From Dastarcus helophoroides (lineage: Eukaryota > Arthropoda > Insecta > Coleoptera > Bothrideridae): DNA of 64,000 nucleotides. Below, one piece after another: positions 46,261 through 58,289 of the stretch (positions are counted from its first letter, which is position 1; every line of letters begins with the position of its first letter). Made by a program: the position numbers and the translations under genes. The DNA is taken from the NCBI GenBank assembly GCA_028583605.1, contig CM053329.1, forward strand, positions 18,392,455 through 18,456,454, given 5' to 3'. The notes under the pieces were generated by a model, which searched no databases, was not told the DNA's origin, and saw only the letters and a program-made list of their open reading frames with translations.

Positions 46261-46654
46261 ATTTTAATTATTCCATGTTTCTAAAGTACGAGACCGTAAG
46301 ATTATGCTTAGATTTACAATTAAATTTCAATTACTTGCTCAAGTTATTCAAACTAATGGTTTGTTGATTGGTATGTTTAATGATTATCGTTTATTTAAAG
46401 AAGCTGATGCATATTTATATTATAAAGTCGGTTCTTGCGACATTAAAATCGATTGAAAAAAAAAAGATTTTATTCGAGTTGCCTTTAATTAATACAGATG
46501 TTAGCAATACTTAGTATTTTTGTTCCAAATTGGGTCAACTAGATTCAAATTTAATAATGTCTCGTCTGTTGCTTAAGAAAAGATTAGTTTTAGATCGATA
46601 GTGGAACGAAAAATGACAACAAGTTCGCCAGATAGCAAATGTTATCATTTTGTA

Positions 46655-46668
46655 CCGGCGCATCCACC
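46655..46668 (+). other. Recurrent motif CCGGCGCATCCACC, copy 5
   Basis: Exact match, preceded by CATTTTGTA and followed by ACAGTGGC. Confidence 0.75.
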
Positions 46669-46864
46669 ACAGTGGCTAAAATGTTTATTTTGTGTATTCT
46701 AGCTTTCCAACTTCAGTAAATAACGGTGGATTAGTGATGTAACGAATCTTCGCACGTTTTTTAATATTCACATTCGCATTCCCAAGAAATTAGGCGAACC
46801 TATTGCGGATGTATTTGGCAAGAAAGCGGTAAATTATTTATGAAATAGGGATGCATTTGCCAAG

Positions 46865-46892
46865 GCAGGGTTTCTTAAACTGGGGTCCACGT
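46865..46892 (+). mobile_element. hAT-type terminal repeat-like fragment
   Basis: CAGGGTTTCTTAAACTGGGG followed by TCCACG resembles the CAGGGGTTCYCAAACTGGGG type of terminus common in hAT transposons (from memory of that family). No matching inverted partner was found, so this would be a solo or decayed end. Confidence 0.3.
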
Positions 46893-47049
46893 TTATTGCG
46901 ATAATAATTAGTGCAGTAATTTATCCAGTCCCAACTAATAAAAGGTATTTTTAAATTTCCTTTTTTCCTTTTCGTATTAGCTAGATACAATAGGGCAGGG
47001 TGGAATGCTTGCCCCCCCCCTGGTTCATAATGCGAACCGAAAATTTAAT

Positions 47050-50000
47050 CTCTCAGTTGAGGGAACCTTTTCCAGTTTCCATTTTTTTCTGAAAATTACT
47101 CCCTTGATTGAAATTTCGATATTTTTTTCGAAATTTCGACTTTTTTCTTAAAATACTTCCTTTTTTTTATAATTTTGAATTTATGCTATAATTCGGCTTC
47201 TTTTTTTCAAAATTACACTTAATCAAAATTTTAAATTTTTATCTCAAGATTCGTTCTTTTTTTTTCAAGATTTCATTTCTCAAAATTCAAGTTTTTTGAA
47301 AATTTCGACTTTTTTTAAATGTATTTTTCTATACGTTTTAACTTGTTGTCTTTTAATAAAAAATTAAATATTGTTAGAATAATAATTTTTAGAAATTTTG
47401 AAAAATTTATTTTGAAAATTTTGAGTTCTATCTCAGCAGCGGATATTTTCTGTCTTGTCCATCATTTAGCCAGTTGTTTAAAATCAAATATAAAGTTGAG
47501 AAATTTCGATTCTTTTGACTCTCTCTGGGAAATTTCGTGTTCTTAGTAAATGTAGACTTATTTTCTGAAATGTTGATCTCTTTCTCAAAATGTCGATCTC
47601 TTCCTCAAAAATTTAATTTTTTTTCTCAAAATTTCTTTTTGAGAAATTTCTACTTTTTTCCAGAACTTTTTCTCAAAATTCCCCTTTTTTTTCTAAATTT
47701 TGACAAAATTTGACTCTCTCTGGGAAATTTCGTGTTCTTAGTAAATGTAGACTTATTTTCTGAAATGTTGATCTCTTTCTCAAAATGTCGATCTCTTCCT
47801 CGAAAATTTAATTTTTTTTTCCAAAATTTCTTTTTGAGAAATTTCTACTTTTTTCCAGAAATTTTTCTCAAAATTCCCCTTTTTTTCTAAATTTTGACAA
47901 AATTTGACTCTCTCTGGGAAATTTCGTGTTCTTAGTAAATGTAGACTTATTTTCTGAAATGTTGATCTCTTTCTCAAAATGTCGATCTTTTCCTCGAAAA
48001 TTTAATATTTTTTCTCAAAATTTCTCTTTGAGAAATTTCGACTTTTTCCTGAATTTTTCTCCAAAATTCGCCCTTCTTTCGAAATTTGACTCTCTCTAAG
48101 AGATTTCGAATTTGTAGTAAAGTTCGACTCTTTTTTCGAAATTTCGGTCTTTTTTTCAAAATGTTGATCTTTTCCTCGTATTTTTGAAGGAACGGACTGT
48201 TCCTTGGCAATCTTCAAAAATTGAAATACAGATCTTGTCCCCTGAAACCAAGAAAGATTAAAAAACACAACAAAGGTTGCTCTAACGCGTTTCGACAGCC
48301 AAGCTGTCATCTTCAGAGAGAAGATCTCTGAAGATGACAGCTTGGCTGTTTTTTAATTTTTCTTGCTTTTAGGGGACAAGTTCTGTATTTCAACTTTTCC
48401 TCGTAATTTTAATTTTTTTTTTCAAAATTTGTTTTTAAGAAATATCAACTCTTTTTGAAATTTTGACTTAGTTCCTGAAATTTCTCTTCGCCAATTTTTT
48501 ATTTTTTGAAATTTTGTCTTTTTTCTTGAAATAATTCTTAAAAAACGCAATTTTTTCAAAAATTTTGGCAAAATTTGACTTTATCTAGGATCGAATTTTT
48601 AATAGATTTCGACTTTTTTTTTCGAAATTTCGATCTCTTTCCGAAAATGTCGATCTTTTCGTCGAAATTTTAATTTTTCTTTTGAAAATGTGTGTTTGAG
48701 AAATTCTAACTCTCTTTTTTTGAAATTTCGATTTTGTTCCTGAAATGTTTCTTAAAATACGCTCTTTTTTCGAAATTTCGGCAAAATTTAACTTTCTCTA
48801 GTAAATTTCGTCTTTTTTATGAATATTTCGATCTCCTTCTTAAAATGACTATCATTTCTTCGAAATTTTAATTTTTCTTTCCAACCTTTTTTTTCCAGAA
48901 ATTTTGACTCAGTTTTTGAAATTTCGATTTTTTTCCTGAAATTTTATTCAAAATTCGCCCCTTTTCGAAATTTAACTCTGGGAAATTTGGAATTTCTAGT
49001 AAATATCGACTTTTTTCTCCAGATTTCGATCTCTTTTTTAAAATGTCGATTTTTCCCTCGAAATTATATTTTTTTTTTTCAAAATTTGTTTTTGAGAAAT
49101 TTTGATTGTTTTATTATTTGAAATTTCGATTTTATTCCTGAAACTTTTCTCAAAATACGCCCTTTCTTCGAAATTCCGACAAAATTTTACTTCCTCTGGG
49201 GAATTTCGAATTTTTAGTAGATTTCGACTTTTTTTTCGAAATTTCGATCTCTTAAAAATGTCGATCTTTTCCTCGAAATTTTAATTTTTCTTTTCAAAAT
49301 TTGTGTTTGAGAAATTTTGACTCTCTTTTTTTAAAATTTCGTCTTTGTTCCTGAAATTTGTCTTAAAATACCCCCTTTTTTCGAAATTTCGGCAAAATTT
49401 AACTTTCTCTAGTAAATTTCGTCTTTTTTATGAATATTTCGATCTCCTTCTTAAAATGTCCATCATTTCCTCGAAATTTTAATTTTTTTTTCCAAAATAT
49501 TTTTTTGAGAAATTTTGTCTCTTTTTTTTGAAATCTCGATTTTTTCCTGAATTTTTTTTCAAAATTCGCCCCTTTTTCGAAATTTGACTCTGGGAAATTT
49601 CGAATTTCTAGTAAATATCGACTTTATTCTCCAGATTTCGACCTCTTTCTTAAAATGTCAATTATTCCCTCAAAATTTAATTTTTTTTTCAAAATTTGAT
49701 TTTGAGAAATTTTGATTCTTTTATTCTTTGAAATTTCGATTTTCTTCCTGAAGTTTTTCTCAAGATATGACCTTTTTTTCGAAATTTCGACAAAATTTGA
49801 CTTCCTCTGGGGAATTTCGAATTTTTAGTAGATTTCGACTTATTTTTCGAAATTTCGATCTCTTAGTGAAAATGTCGATCTTTTCCTCGAAATTTTAATT
49901 TTTCTTTTCAAAATTTCTGTGAGAAATTTTGACTTTCTTTTTTTTAAAATTTCGTCTTTGTTCCTGAAATTTGTCTTAAAATACCCCCTTTTTTCGAAAT

Positions 50001-52560
50001 TTCGGCAAAATAACTTTCTCTAGTAAATTTCGTTTTTTTTCTGAATATTTCGATCTCCTTCTCAAAATGTTTTTCTTTCCAAAATTTTTTGTTTTTGAGA
50101 AATGTTGACTTTTTTTGTCTCTTTTTTTTGAAATCTCGATTTTTTCCTGAATTTTTTTTCAAAATTCGCCCCTTTTTCGAAATTTGACTCTGGAAAATTT
50201 CTAATTTCTAGTAAATATCGACTTTGTTCTCCAGATTTCGACCTCTTCCTTAAAATGACGATCTTTCCCTCAAAATTTAAAATTTTTTTCAAAATTTGAT
50301 TTTGAAAAATTTTGAATCTTTTATTTTTCGAAATTCAGATTTTCTTCCTGAATTTTTTCTCAAAATACGCCCTTTTATCGAAATTTCGGAAAAATTTGAC
50401 TTCCTCTAGGAAATTTCGAATTTTTAGTAGATTTCGACTTTTTTCTTGAAATTTCAATCTCTTTCTCAAAATGTCGATCATTTAATCGAAATTTTAATAT
50501 TTTTCATTTCAAAATTTGCTTTTAAGAAATGTTGACTCCCTTTTTTTGAAATTTCGACTTTTTCCTGCAACTTTTCCCAAAATTCGTCCTTTTTTTGAAA
50601 TATCACTCTCTGGGAAATTTCGACTTTTCTCCAGATTTTGATCTCTTTCTCAAAATCACGTTCTTTTGCTGGAACTGTTAATTTTTTTTCAAAACTTGTT
50701 TTTGAGGAACTTTGACTCTCTTTTTGTGAAATTTCGCTTTTTTTTCCTGAAATGTTTCTGAAAATTCGCCCTTTTTTCGAAATTTGACTCTCCAGGAAAT
50801 TTCCAATTTCTAATAAATATCGACCTTTTTCTCCACCTTCCAAAGTCTTTCTCAAAGTGTCGTTTTTTTCCTGTAAATTTAATTTTTTTTGTCAAAATTT
50901 GTATTCGTGAAATTTTGATTCTTTTATTTTTTGAAATTTCGACTTTTTCCTGAAATGTTTCTCAAAATTCGCCCTTTTTTCGAAATTTGACTGTCCAGGA
51001 AATTTCCAATTTCTAATAAATATCGACCTTTTTTTTTTTCAAAGTCTTTCTCAAAATGTCGATCCTTTGTTGTAAGTTTTAATTTTTTTTTGTCAAAATT
51101 TGTATTTGTGAAATTTTGATTTTCTTATTTTTTGAAATTTCGACTTTTTCCTGAAATGTTTCTCAAAATTTGCCCTTTTTTCGAAATTTGACTCTCTAGA
51201 ACATTACCAATTTCTAATAAATATCGACCTTTTTCTCCAGCTTTCAAAGTCTTTCTCAAAATGTCGATCCTTTGCTGTAAGTTTTAATTTTTTTTGTCAA
51301 AATTTGTATTTGTGAAATTTTGACTTTCTTATTTTTTGAAATTTCGACTTTTTCCTGAAATGTTTCTGAAAATTCGACCTTTTTTCGAAATTTGACTCTC
51401 TAGAACATTACCAATTTCTAATAAATATCGACCTTTTTCTCCAGCTTTCAAAGTGTTTCTCAAAATGTCGATGCTTTGCTGTAAATTTTAATTTTTTTTG
51501 TCAAAATTTGTATTTGTGAAATTTTGATTTTCTTATTTTTTGAAATTTCGACTTTTTCCTGAAATGTTTCTGAAAATTCGTCCTTTTTTTCGAAATTTGA
51601 CTCTCTGAGAAATTTCGAATTTCTAATAAATATCGACATTTTTCTCTAGCTTTTGAAGTCTTTCTCAAAATTTCGATCTGTTCATGTAAATTTTAATATT
51701 TTTTTTGGCAAAATTTGTATTTGTGAAATTTTGATTCGCTTATTTTTTGAAATTTCGACTTTTTCCTGAAATTTTTCTCAAAATTCTCCCTTTTTTTCAA
51801 AATTTCTGCAAAATTTCACTCTCCGAGTAATTTGAAATTTTTATTAAATTTTGACTTAATTTTCGAAATTTCAATCTCTTTCCTAAAATCTCCATCTTTA
51901 TCTCCAAATTTTATTTTTTTTTTTTTTGGCAAAATTTGTATTTGTGAAATTTTGATTCACTTATTTTTTGAAATTTCGACTTTTTCCTGAAATTTTTCTC
52001 AAAATTCTCCCTGTTTTCAAAATTTCTGCAAAATTTCACTCCCCGAGTAATTTGAAATTTTTATTAAATTTTGACTTAATTTTCGAAATTTCAATCTCTT
52101 TCTCAAAATCTCCATCTTTATCTCCAAATTTTAATTTTTTCTTTAATTTGTTTTCGAGAAATTTCGGCAAAAAATTTAACTTCCTCTGGGAAATTACGAA
52201 ATTTTAATAGATTTCGACTTTTTTCTCGAAATTTTGATCTCTTTCTCGAAATGTCGATCTTTTCCTCGAAATTTTCATTTTTTTTTTAAATTTATTTTTG
52301 AGAAATTTCAACTCCCTGTTTTTAAAGTTTCTACGTTTTTCCACCAAATTTTTCTGAAAATTCACCATTTTTTCGAATTTTCAGCAAAATTTGACTCTCT
52401 CCTGGAAATTTCAGTTTCGACTTTCTTCTATAAATTTAAAAATATCTTTATTAAAATGTAGATCTTTGTCTCGAAATTTTATTTGTTTGTTTTTTCAAAC
52501 TTTGTTTGGGTATAGTTTTTTACCTCAAAAATCGTCTAATTTTTCTAAATTTCGAATATT
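47050..52560 (+). repeat. T-rich array: about 20-bp sub-units in 195-220 bp higher-order units
   Basis: Sub-units of about 17-22 bp begin ATTTCGA and run into a T-rich stretch (ATTTCGATCTCTTTCTCAAA, ATTTCGACTTTTTCCTGAA). Higher-order units are marked by AAAATGTCGATC: at 47590, 47785 and 47979 (195 and 194 bp apart) and at 51056, 51261, 51465 and 51670 (about 205), rising to about 220 near 52,000. Landmarks in each unit include CTCTGGGAAATTTCGAATTT and CAAAATTCGCCC. Open frames on both strands (EKSRNFSK, FFRNFD types) come from the repeat. A foldback MITE is inserted at 48187-48394. Confidence 0.88.
48187..48394. mobile_element. Foldback MITE family 1, copy g, inserted in the T-rich array
   Basis: Complete left arm: terminus AAGGAACGGACTGTTCCTTG, then GTCCCCTGAAACCAAGAAAG, GGTTGCTCTAACGCGTTTCG, GACAGCCAAGCTGTCATCTT. 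A perfect central palindrome is followed by a shorter right arm (AGGGGACAAGTTCTGTATTT). Inserted in otherwise regular array DNA, so it is younger than the array at this point. Confidence 0.88.
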
Positions 52561-52599
52561 TCAAGTTTTTTTAAAAAAAGGTCAAGTTTTCATTTTAAA

Positions 52600-53989
52600 T
52601 TTGATTTCCTGAAAAACCGGCCTTTGCGCAAAACTGTTTTTTTTATATTGTTATAATTCGTCTATTTCTATGTAACGACTTTATAAGCAAAATTCCATTT
52701 TTTCGTCCCAATATTGAATTTTGTTGGAAATCTTAATTATTTCGAAGTTTTAAATTGAGCTTTTTTCATCCAAGATTAGATATTTTCAGAAAATTCTTTT
52801 GTCTAAAATTAGATTAAAATGTTATTAAAAATATGCAAATGTTGAGAATAAAATTTTTAATAAATTAAAAAAAAAAATTGTTGTGAATTTCGAGGTAATG
52901 TCAAGATTTAAATGACAATAAAAATTGTTAGAGAAATATTCTTAGAAACTGGGTTTTTTCTCCAAACTCGACATATTCTAGAATTTGCGATTTTTTTCAC
53001 AAAACTTTCTAAATGCCAGTGTCAACATTCGCATTCGAATTCGCGAATGTTGGAAATGAATATTCGCATTTGCATTCGTAATTGCGAATGTGGGAAAAGC
53101 AATATTCGTTACAACCCTCCTGTGGATTGCAGTCTTCAGTTAAAATTGTGGCTGGATCGCCACAAGATACCCCCAGAGGATTAAATGCAGCATTTGTGTG
53201 GAAATTGATTTTCCATTAATTAAATTAATTAATAGTCAGTAGTAAATATTTGTCACAATTTTTTTATATGAACTAAAGACATTTTTATCAACCTCGAATA
53301 ACTCCTGAATTTTTGAATTTTTTCGGAAATTTATAATTTGTTCTAGTCATTTACATGTACATCTCAAAATTTCGCCTTTTTTCCTTGCTCTAATCAAACA
53401 ATTGTATCTCTGTCGAAAAAATATAAAACTTAAATTTTGAATCGGAATAAAATCGAGTGTAAAATTTAAGAATCAAAAATGCTTAAATTTTCCAATTTAA
53501 ATTTCAAACTTTTAGATTTAAATCGAAATTGTAAAACAAACACGAAAGTTTGTTTTTTGTTGTATTTTATTATAGGAGCACCATTTCGGACATTCTCAAA
53601 AGCTGGCAACATTTCTTTTTTAAATTCAATTTTCAGGCTTTAAAAATCAAGTTTTTTTCTCGATATATCAAGTTTAAACTTAGAATTTTCAATTTCTGCT
53701 GCACAAGTTCCACTTTTTGATTAATGATTATGAAAATTTGAAATTCCAGCAGCGAGAAATTCCACTTTTAGAAAAAGCCATTAGTAAATCGATGTCTACG
53801 ATTTTGGTTGTTAATATTCATTTTAGGACTCATTAAGCATGATTAATTTCTGAATGATTCGATCGAAATTAGTTTAAAATCAACTTGCTGATGGCTAAGG
53901 TAAACGAAGTGATGGGAATCAGTTTCTTGTTCGTGTACAGAACGTCTCGGAAAAATGAGTATTTTGCTTGCTGTTAATTTTATGGAAAT
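52600..53989. other. Unique AT-rich DNA
   Basis: No gene recognised. A small cluster of ATTCGCATT/GCGAATGTTG words at 53025-53105 forms weak inverted repeats (CATTCGAATTCGCGAATG). A similar ATTCACATTCGCATT stretch occurs near 46770. Confidence 0.4.
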
Positions 53990-54400
53990 GGCGACATCTA
54001 GTTGCCGCAAGTGTCGAAACGACCGTCGTAAACATTCCCCTTTCACGCACCCACCACGGTCTGGATGATATAATTTTCTGCACGAGCCCTCCGGGAGCAA
54101 TCGGCTTCTAACCGACGATTGTCCATCGCTAGCTTAAACGACCCATACAAGAGATAGCCATAGTTTGCATAACGGCCTATAGCCGGTAGGAGCGCCATTG
54201 TATGGATCGTTTTATTTTTATGTCGGACCCCTTCTGGCCAAACACAATCCCTTCGTTCTCTTGGGATGATAGCGTCCAGGTCGGGATCGTCCCTTGTAAT
54301 TCAAATGATACGTGATTATCATACGCCACAAAAGAAATTGCTACATTCTTTTTCATCCCATTGTCTCGAGTTCTCATGGGGTCGAGCGAAAAAAGGACAA
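53990..54400. promoter_or_regulatory. GC-richer unique island
   Basis: Complex sequence (CGAAACGACCGTCGTAAACA, GCACCCACCACGGTCTGGAT, GCATAACGGCCTATAGCCGG, GATAGCGTCCAGGTCGGGAT), non-repetitive, with two minus-strand frames. It contrasts with the AT-rich surroundings and may be conserved. Confidence 0.28.
54177..54377 (-). CDS. Possible small ORF or exon, unknown
   Basis: Minus-strand frame of 66 codons starting at an ATG; it contains KKNVAISFVAYDNHVSFELQ and GIVFGQKGSDIKIKRSI. Composition is protein-like and not repeat-driven, but there is no family match, no clear splice context and no neighbour to support it. Confidence 0.18.
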   Translation of the reverse strand: MRTRDNGMKKNVAISFVAYDNHVSFELQGTIPTWTLSSQENEGIVFGQKGSDIKIKRSIQWRSYRL

Positions 54401-55080
54401 CACTTTGAACTCGTCGATCAGGTTCAGGTTTAGTTAATTAATTAGAAATTGTGGCTTCAATAACTTTAAACTTAAAGCTTTTACTTTATTACTAGTTTTA
54501 AATGAATAAATTTTAACTTTAAAGTGAAAATTTTTATTGTTCTTCTTAAATAAAAAGTCAGAAAGTGACGAACACTAGAGTTTGGATGTTTTCAAATTCT
54601 ACAAGTCGCATCTTTAAAGCACTAATTTACATCAATTTGGCTAACGTCCTCGATCAATCATTTTGTTTGATGTAGCATAAAAAATTTACCCTTTTTTTTC
54701 CACAGAATCTTCTGAAATTTTTAAAGTCAGTACCAGCTTTGAATTTTACGTTACCATTTGCTGTACACAATTCATTTTATATCAGATTATTGCGGGTTAT
54801 TTTAAATTAATAATACGCTTTTGGAACTTTCTAGTTATGTTACAGTAACACGCTTAGTCCAAACCTCGCGAATTTAATATTCACAGATTTTTGCAATTCG
54901 CGAAACAGTGGCCTCGTTATGGCACGTTTCTCTCAAACGAAACCATTCTAATTTAAATAACTGGTAACCGGCAGGTCTGGCATTCGCGTAAAATTTTAAT
55001 ATTATACAAGATGAAATTCCATCTGCATAACTAGTTCTCGCCTAGTTGCGTTTACAGTTACGTTTTTCATCGAGGTAATT
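54401..55080. other. Unique AT-rich DNA
   Basis: Nothing recognised. Confidence 0.4.
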
Positions 55081-55084
55081 TTCT

Positions 55085-55370
55085 ATGAAAGTTATACTCG
55101 TTGTGGAGAGACCATCTCGCCGAGAGAAAATATTGTTTTTGGCCCTTTGTTCCTCCGCCATTGCCGGCCATTATTAATCCTCGAATTATGCCGTATTGTG
55201 GTCCCGTCCGGCTGGAATTTTAAGGTAGGGGGACGGAGGTCAGTCAGACTACTAAATTCTCCGACTCCTTTTGTAATGTGTCTGTGACAGTGATTAATCG
55301 GTCAGACAAAGATGGCCGAGCAACCAACTGAGGATGATTCTCACATTCCGAAGCTTGTTTGTTTGGTAAA
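55085..55370. promoter_or_regulatory. GC-richer island, candidate conserved element
   Basis: High-complexity block with a Sox-type CTTTGTT next to CCGCCATTGCCGGCCATTAT, then TTATGCCGTATTGTGGTCCC and TCGGTCAGACAAAGATGGCC. It may be a conserved regulatory element or the 5' part of a transcript (see the candidate start exon inside it). Confidence 0.3.
55312..55365 (+). CDS. Candidate first coding exon, or 30-codon small ORF
   Basis: AAAGATGGCC is a good animal start context. The frame reads MAEQPTEDDSHIPKLVCL, and a donor-like GTAAAG follows at 55366, giving an 18-codon exon in phase 0. Without splicing the frame runs 12 more codons to TAA at 55402. The acidic N-terminus is plausible, but there is no family evidence or confirmed downstream exon. 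Confidence 0.2.
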
Positions 55371-55875
55371 GGGAAAGTTATTGTGCTCCACCGAACATTC
55401 TTAAACCGAACAATTTATCATAAAAAAGTTGTACTTACAGGTTTACGAATTATTTGACTTCTTCGACGAAGAAGGAAAGATGAATGCTTTGAACACTAAC
55501 TCATTATAAAATGTATAATGGTTTGAAGAAACAATTTTGTAGGATTAATTGCTGGCAAGAGAAGAAACAATTTTGAAAAATTAATTGCTGACGAGCGTTC
55601 CAAAATAAAGTTTGCTGTATCAGTCCACAAGATCTTCATTTCTTCATAGAATACTTTATGACCTTGCAATGGAATTTATTTAATTAATCATATGACAGTG
55701 AAAGCATCTATTTCTGAAGATTTTATATATTTTGCTTTGCTGTTCATTTAAATAAATACCACTTAAAAACACCCTCGTAACCGTAACGTAATTTTCTTTC
55801 CTTAACCAATACCTAACCTTCGTCGAATCTCCTGTTTGTTGTTTTTTCGAAATGAAAAATTTACAATCTGGCGTT
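55371..55875. other. Unique AT-rich DNA
   Basis: Nothing recognised apart from a short near-duplication (AAGAAACAATTTTG, at about 55526 and 55562). Confidence 0.4.
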
Positions 55876-55877
55876 TT

Positions 55878-58273
55878 TCTCTTCTCTTCTCATCTCATCT
55901 CATCTCATCTCATCTCATCTCATCTCATCTCATCTCATCTCATCTCTTCTCTTCTCTTCTCTTCTCTCCTCTTCCCTTCTCTTCCCTTCTCTTCTCTTCT
56001 CTTCCCTTCTCTTCTCTTCCCTTCTCTTCCCTTCTCTTCTCTTCCCTTCTCTTCCCTTCTCTTCTCTTCCCTTCCCTTCTCTTCTCTTCCCTTCTCTTCT
56101 CTTCTCATCCCTTCTCTTCTCTTCTCTTCTCTTCTCTTCTCTTCTCTTCTCTTCTCTTCTCTTCTCTTCTCTTCTCTTCTCTTCTCTTCTCTTCTCTTCT
56201 CTTCTCTTCTCTTCTCTTCTCTTCTCTTCTCTTCTCTTCTCTTCTCGTCTCTTCTCGTCTCTTCTCGTCTCTTCTCGTCTCTTCTCGTCTCTTCTCGTCT
56301 CTTCTCGTCTCTTCTCGTCTCTTCTCGTCTCTTCTCGTCTCTTCTCGTCTCTTCTCGTCTCTTCTCGTCTCTTCTCGTCTCTTCTCTTCTCTTCCCTTTC
56401 TGCTCTTCCCTTTTCTTCCCTTTTCTTCCCTTTTCTTCCCTTCTCTTCTCTTCTCTTCCTTCCTTCCTTCCCTTCTCTTCTCTTCTCTTCTCTTCTCTTC
56501 TCTTCTCTTCTCTTCTCTTCTCTTCTCTTCTCTTCTCTTCTCTTCTCTTCTCTTTCTCTCTTCCCTTCTCTTCCTCTTCTCTTCTCTTCTCTTCTCTTCT
56601 CTTCTCTTCTCCTTCTCTTCTCTTCTCTTCTCTTCTCTTCTCTTCTCTTCTCGTCTCTTCTCGTCTCTTCTCGTCTCTTCTCGTCTCTTCTCGTCTCTTC
56701 TCGTCTCTTCGTCTCTTCTCGTCTCTTCTCGTCTCTTCTCGTCTCTTCTCGTCTCTTCTCGTCTCTTCTCGTCTCTTCTCGTCTCTTCTCGTCTCTCTTC
56801 TCGTCTCTTCTCGTCTCTTCTCGTCTCTTCTCGTCTCTTCTCGTCTCTTCTCGTCTCTTCTCTTCTCTTCTCTTCTCTTCTCTTCTCTTCTCTTCTTCTC
56901 TTCTCGTCTCTTCTCGTCTCTTCTCGTCTCTTCTCGTCTCTTCTCGTCTCTTCTCGTCTTTCTCTCGTCTCTTCTCGTCTCTTCTCGTCTCTTCTCGTCT
57001 CTTCTCGTCTCTTCTCGTCTCTTCTCGTCTCTTCTCGTCTCTTCTCGTCTCTTCTCGTCTCTTCTCGTCTCTTCTCGTCTCTTCTCGTCTCTTCTCGTCT
57101 CTTCTCGTCTCTTCTCGTCTCTTCTCGTCTCTTCTCGTCTCTTCTCGTCTCTTCTCGTCTCTTCTCGTCTCTTCTCGTCTCTTCTCGTCTCTTCTCGTCT
57201 CTTCTCGTCTCTTCTCGTCTCTTCTCGTCTCTTCTCGTCTCTTCTCGTCTCTTCTCGTCTCTTCTCGTCTCTTCTCGTCTCTTCTCGTCTCTTCTCGTCT
57301 CTTCTCGTCTCTTCTCTTCTCTTCTCTTCTCTTCTCTTCTCTTCTTCTCTTCTGTTTCCCTCCCTAGCCTTCTCTTCCCTTCCCTTCTCTTCCATTCTCT
57401 TCCCTTCCCTTTTCTTCCATTCCCCTCCCTTCTCTTTCCATCTCTTCTCTTCAATTCCCTGATCCTCGTTTCCCTTTTTTTTCCCTTCCCTTCTCTTCCC
57501 TACCCTTCCCTTCCCTTCTCTTCCCTTCCCTTCCCCTCCCTTCTCTTCCCTTCTCTCTCTCTCTTCTCTCTCTTCTCTTCTCTTCTCTTCTCTTCTCTTC
57601 TCTTCTCTTCTCTTCTCTTCTCTTCTCTTCTCTTCTCTTCTCTTCTCTTCTCTTCTCTTCTCTTCTCTTCTCTTCTCTTCTCTTCTCTTCTCTTCTCTTC
57701 TCTTCTCTTCTCTTCTCTTCTCTTCTCTTCTCTTCTCTTCTCTTCTCTTCTCTTCTCTTCTCTTCTCTTCTCTTCTCTTCTCTTCTCTTCTCTTCTCTTC
57801 TCTTCTCTTCTCTTCTCTTCTCTTCTCTTCTCTTCTCTTCTCTTCTCTTCTCTTCTCTTCTCTTCTCTTCTCTTCTCTTCTCTTCTCTTCTCTTCTCTTC
57901 TCTTCTCTTCTCTTCTCTTCTCTTCTCTTCTCTTCTCTTCTCTTCTCTTCTCTTCTCTTCTCTTCTCTTCTCTTCTCTTCTTTTCTCTTCTCTTCTCTTC
58001 TCTTCTCTTCTTTTCTCTTCTCTTCTCTTTTGTTCCCTTTCTTTCCATTCCCCTCTTCTTCTCTTCTGTTCCCCTCCCTTCCCTTATCTTCCCTTTCCTC
58101 CTCTTCTCTTCCATTCTCTTCCCTTCCTTTCTCTTCCCTTCCCTTCTCTTCCCTTCTCTTCTCTTCAATTCCCTTATCCTCCCTTCCCTTCCCTTCCCTT
58201 CCCTTCCCTTCCCTTCCCTTCTCTTCTCTTCTCTTCCCTTCCCTTGCCTTCTCTTCTCTTCTCTTCTCTTCTC
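55878..58273 (+). repeat. (TCTTC)n / AAGAG pentamer array with decamer domains
   Basis: About 2.4 kb of pure pyrimidine-type repeat. Domains in order: TCTCA pentamers (about 55889-55944); mixed CTTCC/TCTTC; pure TCTTC; a decamer TCTCGTCTCT (56243-56385, again 56650-56860 and 56905-57312); degenerate CCCTT-rich DNA (57350-57550); long pure TCTTC (57570-58025); CCCTT-rich end. The complementary strand is AAGAG, the same pentamer as a well-known Drosophila satellite. Very long frames (up to about 818 codons of SSLLF or RREEK) exist only because the repeat has no stop codon. Confidence 0.97.
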
Positions 58274-58289
58274 CAATGATATGAATTTT

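Noticed and set aside
52912..53184. 90-codon plus-strand frame rich in C, S and R
   Set aside because: It spans small ATTCGC repeats and has no splice or family support.
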